In this document: positions 33,107 through 42,689 of the stretch, one piece after another | Numbering within the stretch: position 1 is the first letter of the stretch | Layout: each line of letters opens with the position of its first letter | Position numbers and translations under genes: made by a program | IMG/VR virus record: IMGVR_UViG_3300025133_006513 | Location: 1-53,288 of that record | Length of the DNA stretch: 53,288 nucleotides | Direction: 5' to 3' (one strand) | DNA from: a virus | Notes under the pieces: model-generated | Told to the model about the DNA's origin: nothing | Database searches by the model: none | The model's input: only the letters and a program-made list of their open reading frames with translations

Positions 33107-33571
33107 ATGGCTACCGACATTTTTTCAAATACCGTAACGTATGGTGGTGCTTTCGCCGCGGATGGTGCCTCCATTACGTTCGACTCCAAGTACACTGGAC
33201 TCCTCGTCCAACAACTACAGTGGGGGTACATGCAGAACATTAGTCGTCTGTATGATGTGACCTCAACTGACATCGTGCTTGTGAGTGGACGAACTCAAGG
33301 CCAAGGAAGTATGGCCCGTGTTATGGGACCGTCAGCACTTACTGCTGCGTTCTTCACGAAATATGGTAATGTCTGTTACGCCGATACCAACACCCTCACC
33401 GTTGACGCTGAGGTTGAGTGTGGTCAGGGCGGAGGCAATGACTCCGTGACCTTGGTTATGAATGGTGTTGTGCTTAACAGCTACGGCGGTGCCATTTCGT
33501 CCCAAGACATGGTCGTTAACGAACAAATTGGCTTCCTCTTCCTGTGGATGACGTACACACTCACCACGTAA
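33107..33571 (+). CDS. Probable tail tube protein
   Basis: 154 aa, strong AAGGAGG site. Beta-rich with one helix region. It starts MATDIFSNTVTYGGAF and contains LQWGYMQNISRLYDVTS, IVLVSGRTQGQGSMARVMG and NDSVTLVMNGVVLNSYG. The size and position directly after the sheath gene are those of a tube subunit. The gene at 40091 encodes a similar-sized protein with a comparable strand pattern, which may be a distal tube paralogue. Confidence 0.6.
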   Translation: MATDIFSNTVTYGGAFAADGASITFDSKYTGLLVQQLQWGYMQNISRLYDVTSTDIVLVSGRTQGQGSMARVMGPSALTAAFFTKYGNVCYADTNTLTVDAEVECGQGGGNDSVTLVMNGVVLNSYGGAISSQDMVVNEQIGFLFLWMTYTLTT

Positions 33572-33636
33572 TGGTGGTGGCGTGGTATTGGAGGCTTGTC
33601 CTCTAGGGCCCTGGAGCCCATAACCGGACCACAAAC

Positions 33637-36465
33637 ATGTCAATTTTAGACTTACTTGCCCAAGGGCTTGAAAATGTAGGGCGGCTTGGCCAGTCCGTGG
33701 ATTGGTTTGCGCGCATGTGCCCAAACCTAGACGGGGATCAGACGCACGTCTCAGATCCTGGCGGGGCTATGCTCAGCGCCCAGACAGACCTGGCCCAGGC
33801 ACCACAGTGGGAGTTCGGCTTTGTTGTCGATGCTCTCCCTCTCGTACGTTGCTATCGCGTACAGCCTGATGGCGGTGGCCCAACCATCGACTGCGCTAAG
33901 AGTGTTAGTGGTGGTGTCAGCCCTATCGGTGTTTACGATGCCGACACGCTGACAGTCGGCTCGGGCGTGTACTTCATCCGCTCGGCCACCGCTGCATCTG
34001 GCGTCATCATTGCGTGCGCACCTGGATTTATGTGGGATCCTGCTAAGTGCCTTGGCGATGCGATCAGCCAAGGCTCGAACACAGGCCTGCATACTGAGAC
34101 AGGTTTCCATGAACCATTTAACCTCGGTGGTACTCAAGGGACCATGAGCCTCAATGGCGGTATCACCGACTGGTCTGGACGCACACCTTTCGACAGTCTC
34201 GAGATCGGGGAGTTCAACCGCTCGAGCGAGCTGGGTACCATGATTCACCTGGACTCGTACATGGGCTTCCTCCGTGCTGACGAGTACACGGGCATCTGGT
34301 GCTTCTACTGGGACGGGTTATGCCGTATCGCCGGGCAGCAGTTCCAGGAGTGGGCTGGGCCTACAGAACGAGAAGTCTACGACGATGAAGGCGAGACGAT
34401 GTACTATCACGGCATCGCAACGTATCCGTGGGAGCACTCGGGTATGCTCACCGGGCCGTACGATGTGCACTCTGAGCAATCAGCTGATTTCAGCCAAAAC
34501 ACCAGTCCGCACTACGGGCGTATCGAGCCGACTTATGATGACCTGCAGCCCTTCCATCGCTTCCGCACGTATGGCGGGTACTTAGGTCAGGCCCAGAAGC
34601 AGATAGTCTGTGCGCCTGTGATAACGCTGAGTGGCGGCGGGCAGATGGAAGACGAGCACCGGTACACAGATACTGATTACAGGCCGATCGGGCTGTATGA
34701 GTCACAGATCAACATGTCAGGGCACTGGGGTATCAGGTCTGCTCTGGGCTTCACTATCGCTAAGCGTCCCATTATCCCTGTACCTAAACGCATCAAACGC
34801 GTACAGGATGCAGACGGGGACACCCCTACTAACTACAAAGCATCTGATCAGTTCGGCAGCGGTTCCTCCCACCTTGTCGACGCGACTCCGGCCATCGGCG
34901 GTACTGTCTCCGATGACGAGAAGGCGTTGTACCGCAACTGCGTGATGCAGGATCTACATGCGCACCTGTTTAACTGGGAGGGTGCAAATGCGTTCCATTA
35001 CCATGAGTATGATTACTACTACCCCGAGGAAAGCCAATACGACCACGTAAGCTACAATCAAGAGATCCCCACTTGGTCAGACCTGAATAGTCAGTACCAA
35101 TGGTACCTGGACGTACCTACAAGCGACACGCTCATGTTTGACCATCGCACAGGCGGTAGCGTCGAGGCGTATCGCAATACCGCATATTTCACCATCACAG
35201 ATGAAGGTGGTGTATGTATTGGCGATGGCTGGGGCTCTGAGATCCGCATGACAGGCGGTAATATCTTCCTAGAGTGTGCTGGCGACGTGTTCGCGGCACC
35301 GGGGCGTAACTTCATCGCCTGGGGTGGTCGTGACATCTGCCTGCGAGCTTGGAACTCTGTGGATATCTCAGCCAGCGAGAAAGATGTTCGCATCAAAGCT
35401 GAGGAAAACCTGAACATGCTCGGCGGTAATGGTGAAGGCCCCTTCGGCGTCTTCATCGAAAGCCGAGGACATGCTGACACGCTCGCCGTTGGTTACGGCG
35501 AAGGTCCCGGTAAATCGAAATACGCGTGGGCGTATGTTGGCGAGGATGCGGAACACACAGGTATCGTATTCAAGGCTAAGAACTCAGAGATTGTTACTTG
35601 GGCTCGTAACATTTACATGATGACTAAGATGGACACGGCGGCACTCGCGCAAGGCCCGCCATCATCAGGCCCAAGCTCATGTTTTGCCACACAACCCAAA
35701 GAAGGAGACATCGTTCTCGACACCAAGGGTAAGGGTGATATTGTCACACGCAGCCAGTACGTTAAGCACTGGGTGCAATGTGCAGTCATGCACGCGTGGC
35801 CTCAAACAGCAAACACGCGACAGGTTAACTTCTTCACCGAGGCAGGGGCTACACTCTGTCGTGACGTCTATGTCGATGGGGATATCCTGAACTACGGGTC
35901 ACACCTGGTCAAAGATAACGTGCTTGTGGGTACTGGGCACTTCTACTCGGGAAGTGGTGGTCTTGTTACCAAGGCTGACCCAACCACAGTAACGGCTGCT
36001 ATCAACAAGGGCCACAATTACGAAGCCACGCTACGCACATGGAGCTCAGGGCGGTGGGCAATCGATCTCCAGGATATGTGGTACGATTCCAACAGACCTG
36101 GAAACCCTGCTGTGGTCGCTAGTGCTTGGTTTGATATGCGGATAGAAGGTGACTACGGGTCGTCAGGATTTACGCTCTGGGAGGCACGCTGGGCACAGAT
36201 GGCCCGGCAAAATGGTGATACAATAAATCAGTGGAGTGAGAATCTAGTAGAGAGCAACAAGGCAGCTTGGGATACCTATCCGTTCCCTGGCAAGGACCCA
36301 TTGGTTACTGCTTCAAGGTTTAAGCGGGTGAACCTGTCGCTTACAAGCACAGCAAGCGATTTGTACGCTACAGACCGCGGGTCGGACTACGAGTCTCCAT
36401 GCACACTGAACGCACAACTAACTGATGTTTCAATTGACGGTAACTATTACCACATTGGCAATTAA
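33637..36465 (+). CDS. Large baseplate spike / central hub protein
   Basis: 942 aa. The N-terminal about 130 residues are beta-rich and could include an OB-fold. The middle (about 150-500) is aromatic- and His-rich (HFNWEGANAFHYHEYDYYYP quoted in part: HYHEYDYYYPEES). Residues about 525-600 (GGNIFLECAGDVFAAPGRNF, VDISASEKDVRIKAEENLNM) have the short alternating strand pattern of a gp5/VgrG-type beta-helical needle. A C-terminal region of about 300 residues follows. The spike-like helix and location between tube and chaperone genes support the call; the terminal domains are unrecognised. Confidence 0.5.
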   Translation: MSILDLLAQGLENVGRLGQSVDWFARMCPNLDGDQTHVSDPGGAMLSAQTDLAQAPQWEFGFVVDALPLVRCYRVQPDGGGPTIDCAKSVSGGVSPIGVYDADTLTVGSGVYFIRSATAASGVIIACAPGFMWDPAKCLGDAISQGSNTGLHTETGFHEPFNLGGTQGTMSLNGGITDWSGRTPFDSLEIGEFNRSSELGTMIHLDSYMGFLRADEYTGIWCFYWDGLCRIAGQQFQEWAGPTEREVYDDEGETMYYHGIATYPWEHSGMLTGPYDVHSEQSADFSQNTSPHYGRIEPTYDDLQPFHRFRTYGGYLGQAQKQIVCAPVITLSGGGQMEDEHRYTDTDYRPIGLYESQINMSGHWGIRSALGFTIAKRPIIPVPKRIKRVQDADGDTPTNYKASDQFGSGSSHLVDATPAIGGTVSDDEKALYRNCVMQDLHAHLFNWEGANAFHYHEYDYYYPEESQYDHVSYNQEIPTWSDLNSQYQWYLDVPTSDTLMFDHRTGGSVEAYRNTAYFTITDEGGVCIGDGWGSEIRMTGGNIFLECAGDVFAAPGRNFIAWGGRDICLRAWNSVDISASEKDVRIKAEENLNMLGGNGEGPFGVFIESRGHADTLAVGYGEGPGKSKYAWAYVGEDAEHTGIVFKAKNSEIVTWARNIYMMTKMDTAALAQGPPSSGPSSCFATQPKEGDIVLDTKGKGDIVTRSQYVKHWVQCAVMHAWPQTANTRQVNFFTEAGATLCRDVYVDGDILNYGSHLVKDNVLVGTGHFYSGSGGLVTKADPTTVTAAINKGHNYEATLRTWSSGRWAIDLQDMWYDSNRPGNPAVVASAWFDMRIEGDYGSSGFTLWEARWAQMARQNGDTINQWSENLVESNKAAWDTYPFPGKDPLVTASRFKRVNLSLTSTASDLYATDRGSDYESPCTLNAQLTDVSIDGNYYHIGN

Positions 36466-36476
36466 GGAGTGAAGTG

Positions 36477-37703
36477 ATGGCTAAATTTCCAGTCCCACCT
36501 CCAGTCGGTACCCCAGCTGCAGGCTTCTTGCCTTCAGCACCCGGTACAGTCATTGGGCGTATCCCTATGGACGACGTAAAGGACACAGAATCCCTGACTG
36601 AGAGTGAACGTGAGTTGGTCGAGCAAGCCGGGTGGAAACCTGGTGACTCTGTGCCCAACCTACGAGGCACACAGGTCGGGCAACAACTCCAAGCAGAAGT
36701 GGATAAGTTCCGCAACAGCGAGGAGGACTATGCAGGGATAGTGCCGATGGACCCAAGTACGCCTCCGCTTGATCCGCCTGAGCCTGTCGACGTCAGTGCG
36801 ATGAGTGCAGAAGAGCTCGCTGCGGCTGAGCAGACATTCGCGGAGATGGATGAACTCCAAGACCGCGTGAACGCTGCACGAAAGCAACGCAAAGATAAGA
36901 AACTAGCACAGGAGCCGTCATTGCCACCCAGTGTGATGGCCACCCCTGGAGCAGCCCAGGCGATTGCTGCTGCCGAGCACGCGGCGGCTGTAGAGGCACA
37001 ACGCAACCCGAGCGTGATGAAACTGATCAATGACCTGCCAGAGTCCACCGGGGATATGCCCGTGCGTGAGGCTACGACACCGTTCAAGATCAAGGCAGAG
37101 GAAACACAGCCACAACCACAGCCTGAAATTAGTTCACCTGAACAAGATTCACCTGATGTCGGTGCAGACCTGACCGGGCATACAACATACTGCCCGCGAT
37201 GCAACTTCGATCTGAATAAGACGGTACCTGAGCCCACAGAGCTGGATATCGCTGGCTACCTGGCTTGCGTATTAGATGGTGGGCGGTTCCGCAAGGAAGT
37301 CTCGCTGTTTGGTGGGCGTATCACCGTGGTGTTCCGCACACTAACCCCCCTAGAGGTGGATGCGGCTATCTCGCAAGCTGACGCTGAAATGGCGGAAGAC
37401 AAGATCACAAATATCCTGCAATACACGCGTATTGTCGAGGGATACAAGCTGGTCGCCGGTATCGAGATGGTTTCACGACCAAATACGGGTCCGATTACCT
37501 TCCCTGAATTAGGTAAAATCGCAGAAGGTGATGTCCCGCCAATCGTGGAGGTATACAACTACTTCAACAACGAGGTGTTCACCACCGACAGTCTTCGCAG
37601 TATCGTTGGCGTGGAGTGGGTGACCTTTAAGAACTTGGTGCAGTTTTTGGAAGCTAAAGCGAGTGACCCTAATTTTTTCGGAAGCGGAGATTATCAGGTC
37701 TAA
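36477..37703 (+). CDS. Tail assembly chaperone, upstream (G-type) product
   Basis: 408 aa from ATG 36477 (AAGGAG 7 nt upstream; GTG at 36474 is an alternative). The N-terminal about 230 residues are Pro/Glu/Ala-rich with helix (MSAEELAAAEQTFAEMDELQ) and an isolated CPRC (about 239-242). The C-terminal about 165 residues (LFGGRITVVFRTLTPLEVDA, ITFPELGKI) look like the folded chaperone domain. It ends 22 nt past a T-TTT-TTC slippery site leading into the -1 frame gene at 37703. This is the classical tail-chaperone layout, and the tape measure-like gene is next. Confidence 0.65.
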   Translation: MAKFPVPPPVGTPAAGFLPSAPGTVIGRIPMDDVKDTESLTESERELVEQAGWKPGDSVPNLRGTQVGQQLQAEVDKFRNSEEDYAGIVPMDPSTPPLDPPEPVDVSAMSAEELAAAEQTFAEMDELQDRVNAARKQRKDKKLAQEPSLPPSVMATPGAAQAIAAAEHAAAVEAQRNPSVMKLINDLPESTGDMPVREATTPFKIKAEETQPQPQPEISSPEQDSPDVGADLTGHTTYCPRCNFDLNKTVPEPTELDIAGYLACVLDGGRFRKEVSLFGGRITVVFRTLTPLEVDAAISQADAEMAEDKITNILQYTRIVEGYKLVAGIEMVSRPNTGPITFPELGKIAEGDVPPIVEVYNYFNNEVFTTDSLRSIVGVEWVTFKNLVQFLEAKASDPNFFGSGDYQV

Positions 37704-37740
37704 TGCTCCACGCCTATTGTACGGGCGTGCTTGATCTCCG
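37673..37740 (+). promoter_or_regulatory. Programmed -1 ribosomal frameshift element
   Basis: T-TTT-TTC (37673-37679) is in the correct register (last two codons Phe-Phe in zero frame). Five nt downstream CGGAGAT (37685-37691) pairs perfectly with ATCTCCG (37734-37740). Between them CACGCC (37709-37714) pairs with GGCGTG (37724-37729). After a -1 slip the frame is open through CGG AAG CGG... to the ATG at 37703, which lies in that -1 frame. The fusion would be about 553 aa. Confidence 0.8.
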
Positions 37741-38137
37741 TGGCGACATATTAGACCTGAAATACTGGCAGAGAATCAGGATGGTTGTCGATCATATCGA
37801 GAGCTCGCTGTGGGTGGAGTATTACAAACATCAGCATGACTTCAATTTGGCGTTGATCGACTACAGCAATGAGGATGACACCTTTAAGCTGCATCATCGC
37901 CAGTTGGAGCAGCTTAGGAGCAGCATGGCCAAAGAACGTATGCCGTGGGAGAAGCTCGGTGATGACACACTGCAAGATACGATTGGAGCACTACGTGAAG
38001 GTTACTTAAAACGGTTCCCTGCTCCGCGTAGCGAGAAGGGCAAGGAAGCCATCGCAAAACAATTAGCCATCTGGAAGGAGCAACGCCGTGGGATCGTTTC
38101 AGGGCCCAAATCAGCCAAGCGGGAGTTATTCCGGTAA
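37703..38137 (+). CDS. Tail assembly chaperone, downstream (T-type) domain
   Basis: 144 aa if started at the ATG in the TAATG overlap. It is more probably made as the C-terminal part of a frameshift fusion with the upstream chaperone gene. Helical and highly charged (KYWQRIRMVVDHIESSLWVE, LHHRQLEQLRSSMAKERMPW), ending KSAKRELFR. Such helical, charged T-domains bind the tape measure in lambda-like systems. It overlaps the tape measure-like gene by 50 nt. Confidence 0.65.
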   Translation: MLHAYCTGVLDLRGDILDLKYWQRIRMVVDHIESSLWVEYYKHQHDFNLALIDYSNEDDTFKLHHRQLEQLRSSMAKERMPWEKLGDDTLQDTIGALREGYLKRFPAPRSEKGKEAIAKQLAIWKEQRRGIVSGPKSAKRELFR

Positions 38138-40076
38138 CGCGATGCTGGACATGATGGTCCAAATGTTTGGATCTAAGCTCCTGCCTCCCGGTATGGTCTT
38201 AGGGCAATGGAACCCTAACCAGCCACTGGGTGACACCTTAGAGGCTCGCGAGTTTGGCCAAGGCCAAATGGGTGCAGCTATGGGTCTCGGCGGGCCTGCA
38301 GCTACACAGCACGTCCAAGAGCTAATCCAAGGCCGCGCCGGCAGTACGAATGGCGGGCTTGTTGGGATGGGTGTGCTCGACGAGAGCATATTTGGTGCCG
38401 GTAACCTGCAGACTGAGGATATTTCTAAGGCTGTCGGCGCTGCCATGCCGTACCTGTCGATGGCGTCTCCACAGCTGTTAGATATGATGGGTCCGGGCGC
38501 AGGGATGAGCGGGATGGGCTCCAACTATGCCTCAATGATGAGAGGCAATGGCTTGAATTCGGGCCAGCTCACAGACCGAGCTGTTACACTTGGGCAGGAC
38601 GTCAGCAGCCAGCTCTACGGCGGGAACAGTGGTGATTTCTCCCAGACCATGGGAATCGGGTACTCCGAAGGTAGTGCCCTGCTTCGCGGTGCCGGCAACA
38701 TGGGTATTGCACCCACAGGTGCACAGTTACTCGGTATGGGCAGGACAGAAGCCCGTGAAGCTGCGTCAAAGGCTACGATGGACCTGTCACACGGTTCTGC
38801 GGCTATTCGTGACCTGGGTGGGCATTATGCTGCAATGAACCCCGAACAACGAATGACGACGCTCGATCAGCTATCGATGGGTAGGTTGTCCGCTGGCGAG
38901 AATGCTGCAGGTCTCGGTATGCAGGTACGCCAATTCAAGCAGACCACCAGGGCGGCAGGGCTCAGTCTCGGGGAAGGCCAGGGCTTGATGCAGATTGCTG
39001 GCGCTCGTTCGGCCGCGCTTGGCGGTAACATGCAGTCAGGGACAGTAGGGGGCTCACACGCTGCCGCTTACGGTGCCTTCTTGAACAGTGATAAAGGTGC
39101 AGGCTATGTCTCGGCGGCTGGCGTTAGTTCGAATACGCTGCTGCAGCAAGATGCTGTGCTTACAGCCCAGGCCGGGCGGAGCAATACAGCGGCAAACGCC
39201 TCAGCACTGATGGAAATGGGTGAGGCAGGTATGCTAGAGGGCGAAGCACTGAAAAAATATGAGTCCTTGAAAGAAGGTAAGTACGAGGCCATGGGTGACG
39301 GTGCCTTCCGTAGCATGCTTAAAAAGAGTGGTATGAATATGAACGTAGCCAGTACGATTATGAGCAACCGCGAGGAGAACCTTGCGAATCACGGGGACTC
39401 TGTAGCTGGTGCTGTCCGCGGCAGCCAATGGAACGCGGATATCGCGCCATCCATGCAGCGTGACGTTGCCAACGCGATGGGTGCAGCCGGAGGTGGAGCA
39501 TTCTCGACCAAGCAGACGATGAACGCTGGGGCTATGGTCGCAGAAACATTGAAAGGCATGGGCGGGAAGTCGCGTAAGGAAATGATAGACGCAGTGGCGG
39601 CTAAGTACCAAGCTGACGGCATGAACGAACAGCAGGCCCAGAACGCCGCACGTGTTAGCGTGAGTGCTGCAGGGATGTCGGTAAGGAAGAAGGGCTATAA
39701 GGGCGGCATTGGCCACGCTGTGTCGCTGCATGGGGATGAAGTCGCAGGCGGTGTTGCCGATCAAGAGGGCAGGGCAGCAACAAAAGCGCAAGAAGAAGCA
39801 GATACCGCAGATCAGGGGCAAAAAGGCCCGTGGGCGCGACTCGCAGACGGTATCAAGGATGGTACTAAAAGTGCCGCAGAGTTCTTTGCCAAAGTGATTG
39901 GTGGCGTTAAGAAACCAGCAAGCGGTAGTGGAGACACAGATGCCAGCGGCAGTGACAGCGACGGCAGTGGCGGTATTCCAAAGGTGAAAATCGATGGTAC
40001 CGTTTCCGTGGTCGTGCACGGTGCAGGTGATGTGCCCGATACAGGGTCGGGAATGGGTTCAACGATGGGGCCATAA
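38088..40076 (+). CDS. Probable tape measure protein
   Basis: 662 aa from GTG 38088, which has AAGGAG 9 nt upstream; ATG 38142 is the alternative. Very rich in Gly, Ala, Met and Ser with long helical stretches and almost no Cys. Examples are ARSAALGGNMQSGTVGGSHA and REEMIDAV-type charged helices near 490. The C-terminal 60 residues are Gly/Ser/Asp repeats (SGSGDTDASGSDSDGSGG). Location after the frameshifted chaperones and before hub genes is the tape measure place. By the usual 1.5 A per residue rule this would give a tail near 100 nm. Confidence 0.6.
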   Translation: MGSFQGPNQPSGSYSGNAMLDMMVQMFGSKLLPPGMVLGQWNPNQPLGDTLEAREFGQGQMGAAMGLGGPAATQHVQELIQGRAGSTNGGLVGMGVLDESIFGAGNLQTEDISKAVGAAMPYLSMASPQLLDMMGPGAGMSGMGSNYASMMRGNGLNSGQLTDRAVTLGQDVSSQLYGGNSGDFSQTMGIGYSEGSALLRGAGNMGIAPTGAQLLGMGRTEAREAASKATMDLSHGSAAIRDLGGHYAAMNPEQRMTTLDQLSMGRLSAGENAAGLGMQVRQFKQTTRAAGLSLGEGQGLMQIAGARSAALGGNMQSGTVGGSHAAAYGAFLNSDKGAGYVSAAGVSSNTLLQQDAVLTAQAGRSNTAANASALMEMGEAGMLEGEALKKYESLKEGKYEAMGDGAFRSMLKKSGMNMNVASTIMSNREENLANHGDSVAGAVRGSQWNADIAPSMQRDVANAMGAAGGGAFSTKQTMNAGAMVAETLKGMGGKSRKEMIDAVAAKYQADGMNEQQAQNAARVSVSAAGMSVRKKGYKGGIGHAVSLHGDEVAGGVADQEGRAATKAQEEADTADQGQKGPWARLADGIKDGTKSAAEFFAKVIGGVKKPASGSGDTDASGSDSDGSGGIPKVKIDGTVSVVVHGAGDVPDTGSGMGSTMGP

Positions 40077-40090
40077 TAGGAGCCAATGGA

Positions 40091-40555
40091 ATGGCATTTA
40101 TATTCGGTGGTGTTGGTGGTGACCCTGGCATCATGCAAGTGTTTACAGGGTCAGGGACGATGGGCACGCTCACCTTCGGGCTAGGCGGCTGGACTAGCGG
40201 TGCGTCTGCACAGAACGCTGTGCTTACAGGTATTAGCGCCAGCACACAAGGTAACTACCAGTTCCTCCTTACAATGCGTAACTACACCTACGTTTACTTG
40301 TTTGGCGAGAAGATGGGTGATATGACTGTTACTGGCATAGGACTTAAGGAATGCCCGACTGGAACAACAAATGGTCTGACAAACGCTATCGCCTACTACA
40401 ACACATACGCAATCTCTGTCACAGGAGCGCCCGTCGGGATCACCTTCGCAGGTTTCACCTTATGGGCATTCCTAGTTGGTGGGTCATTTGCTTACCTGGA
40501 CCCTACAAATCGACTATCCCAATTCCAATTTAAGTTTAAGATTATCTCCCAATGA
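40091..40555 (+). CDS. Tube-like distal tail protein
   Basis: 154 aa, all-beta with glycine turns (MAFIFGGVGGDPGIMQVFTG, MTVTGIGLKECPTG, GITFAGFTLWAFLVGG) and a final strand LSQFQFKFKIIS. Same length and similar strand pattern to the tube-like protein at 33107. Between tape measure and hub genes, it could be a tube-initiator (distal tube) ring protein. Assignment by position. Confidence 0.45.
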   Translation: MAFIFGGVGGDPGIMQVFTGSGTMGTLTFGLGGWTSGASAQNAVLTGISASTQGNYQFLLTMRNYTYVYLFGEKMGDMTVTGIGLKECPTGTTNGLTNAIAYYNTYAISVTGAPVGITFAGFTLWAFLVGGSFAYLDPTNRLSQFQFKFKIISQ

Positions 40556-41013
40556 TCAACCACGTGCGAACGCTGCTGCAGAATAGATCACATAAACACC
40601 CTAGCGACGAATTTGTACCACCTGATTTCACACCGATGGCGTGCCCGCCGGTTGTGCAGAAGATCAAGCGAATCCTCTGGGGTCGCACTCCTGTCAGTCA
40701 GTTACGTATCTGGCAGGTTATGCAGTTACTACATGCGTCAGAGTTAGAAGAGCACGTGCTTGCGACAGACGGCCGTGTAACTTACCTGCCGTTTGATGAT
40801 AAGTACTTCGGGAAGGTGGACATAGATCTGACAGTCTTCATACCTGAGTTACAGACGACACTGACACCTGATGACGACATCGCACTGTTCGACGACCTGT
40901 CGATCGAACCCAATCGCACATTCTACGAGTTGTGGAAGAAACACGATCAAGTTCCATATAAACTAGGCGGGCTTATGCTGGCCGTCGTAGCTGCCACAGA
41001 AAGGGCACGTTAA
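40552..41013 (+). CDS. Small baseplate-module protein
   Basis: 153 aa, overlapping its neighbours by 4 and 1 nt. Starts with a basic region (HVRTLLQNRSHKHPSDEF), then helices (VVQKIKRILWGRTPVSQLR, WQVMQLLHASELEEHVL) and an acidic C-terminal half (DDIALFDDLSIEPN). No known motif. Placed directly before the hub gene, it could be a baseplate or tape-measure-associated protein. Confidence 0.55.
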   Translation: MINHVRTLLQNRSHKHPSDEFVPPDFTPMACPPVVQKIKRILWGRTPVSQLRIWQVMQLLHASELEEHVLATDGRVTYLPFDDKYFGKVDIDLTVFIPELQTTLTPDDDIALFDDLSIEPNRTFYELWKKHDQVPYKLGGLMLAVVAATERAR

Positions 41014-42677
41014 TGTCTTACGCCTCAATTGATTTCAACTTGTGGGCAGATATCGACGGCACTGTTGTCGAGCTGGTGCAGTTCGCTTGCAACTACGAAA
41101 TGAATAACATTCCCAGCTGCACAGCTGTGCTTCCCGTCGGGTATACAGCTGTGTTTCCGCACTTGCCGTCAACCGCGCACGGTGCGACAGCGGGATTGCA
41201 GCTACAGGTCCCACTCACTGTTTGGGTCACATCCACCTTGGCCAGCAGCGACTCCGCAGGTATCTGGCCTGCAGGTACGTACAAACTATTCTGCGGTTGG
41301 GTTACGGGTGTAGGCTACCGCCGTACGCATACCGGCTACGCCATGACGATCGAAGGCACGCACTGGCTCTCAGCCTTATCCTTTGCATCGACACTGAGCT
41401 CTACAAGCCACCCGCATAACCCTGCGGATTTCATCTTCAACAGTCAGATCGAGATGGATGGGAGTGGTGGCTCGTTGACGCATCAAACTGTACGTACTGC
41501 CGCACAATCTGTCTGCACAGGCCCTAATATTCAGAAGGACCTCTGGGGTGACGCATTGAAGCCCTGGTTTGATGAGCTTGCGTGTAAAGATCGCATCAAC
41601 ATCTTGTATTTCCCCGCAGGGGATAAGAACGATAGTACGAAGTTTCAAGCCAAAGCTGCGTTAGACCTGATTAACGCGGGACCGGGTGCCCCTACATTAC
41701 CATTTAATGTAGGCGGTGCTGACGCAAATCATGCTGCTCTGGCGATCGCTGACGATATTGCTGTGTCTACGCTAACGCCGTCCAACGCCGGTAATACCAT
41801 GAACGCGATGGCACACACCACGTTCTGGGATAAGATCGTTGGCGAGCTGTCGGGGAAATACCACTTCAAATTAATACCATTTCCAGATAGGGCGTCGATC
41901 GTACCCTTTGTCCCTGGTCTGCGGGCTGAGTGGAACCCCGGCGGCGGCGCTGCCACGCTTCTCGCTAGAGATATGAGTCATCAAGACCTCAATTGTCACC
42001 TGCCACGCCCTATCCGCGGTGTAGGGTACTTCGCAGGACAAGGCGCGAAATCAGGCGGTAATCTGTCGCACAACGACAGCGTAACTAATGGTGACATGGG
42101 TGGGATGTACATCGGAAGAGATGACGGTATGGTGATCATTAAGCGAGCACCCAAGTATCTCTCTGAATACATGCTCCCCGTCGTATATTCGCGTAATGCA
42201 GCGGGACTCGCGGATGTGCGAGGTAACGCGTTCAACCACCCGGGGGTCGGCACTAAAGACGCTAACCCTAAGGACCCTGATGCTGTTAAGGGTGACCAGA
42301 AGATATTACTCGTTGAGCTCGCACACGCCACGTATGTGAATGAGTTACTCAGGCAGCGGTATGGTGATATTGTAGGAGCCGTGCGGTTCGACATCTCACC
42401 GGGGTCTACAATATCCTTCCAAGGCACAGAAGGTAGCTTACTTCCTACTGGCGGCGAGAAAAGGTACGGTGCGGTGATGCGTGTATCGCATTTCTTCGAT
42501 GCACAGCACCAGCGGTGTCAGACAGGCTTCCGGCTGACCCATGTACGTACAGAAGCTGAGCATTACAGCGACAATTACACAGTTACAGCACATCCGCTAT
42601 ATAGCCAGGCGTTTGACGGTGACTACAATCTGTATCTCGGCGGCGCTTCTTGTCCGTCCATGATAGGTAGTTGTTAA
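41013..42677 (+). CDS. Baseplate hub protein (gpD-like)
   Basis: 554 aa. The N-terminus (ADIDGTVVELVQFACNYEMN, NIPSCTAVLPVGYTA) is the strand pattern of tail-hub/late-control D proteins, where a first beta domain is defined by short self-definitions of coordinate strands. A middle region (about 150-330) includes a helical insert. The C-terminal beta domain (RVSHFFDAQHQRCQTGFRLT) closes the hub. It follows tube-like and tape genes and precedes baseplate genes. Likely forms the trimeric hub that the spike docks to; the fold match is by pattern, not by search. Confidence 0.55.
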   Translation: MSYASIDFNLWADIDGTVVELVQFACNYEMNNIPSCTAVLPVGYTAVFPHLPSTAHGATAGLQLQVPLTVWVTSTLASSDSAGIWPAGTYKLFCGWVTGVGYRRTHTGYAMTIEGTHWLSALSFASTLSSTSHPHNPADFIFNSQIEMDGSGGSLTHQTVRTAAQSVCTGPNIQKDLWGDALKPWFDELACKDRINILYFPAGDKNDSTKFQAKAALDLINAGPGAPTLPFNVGGADANHAALAIADDIAVSTLTPSNAGNTMNAMAHTTFWDKIVGELSGKYHFKLIPFPDRASIVPFVPGLRAEWNPGGGAATLLARDMSHQDLNCHLPRPIRGVGYFAGQGAKSGGNLSHNDSVTNGDMGGMYIGRDDGMVIIKRAPKYLSEYMLPVVYSRNAAGLADVRGNAFNHPGVGTKDANPKDPDAVKGDQKILLVELAHATYVNELLRQRYGDIVGAVRFDISPGSTISFQGTEGSLLPTGGEKRYGAVMRVSHFFDAQHQRCQTGFRLTHVRTEAEHYSDNYTVTAHPLYSQAFDGDYNLYLGGASCPSMIGSC

Positions 42678-42689
42678 CAGGAGAAACCC

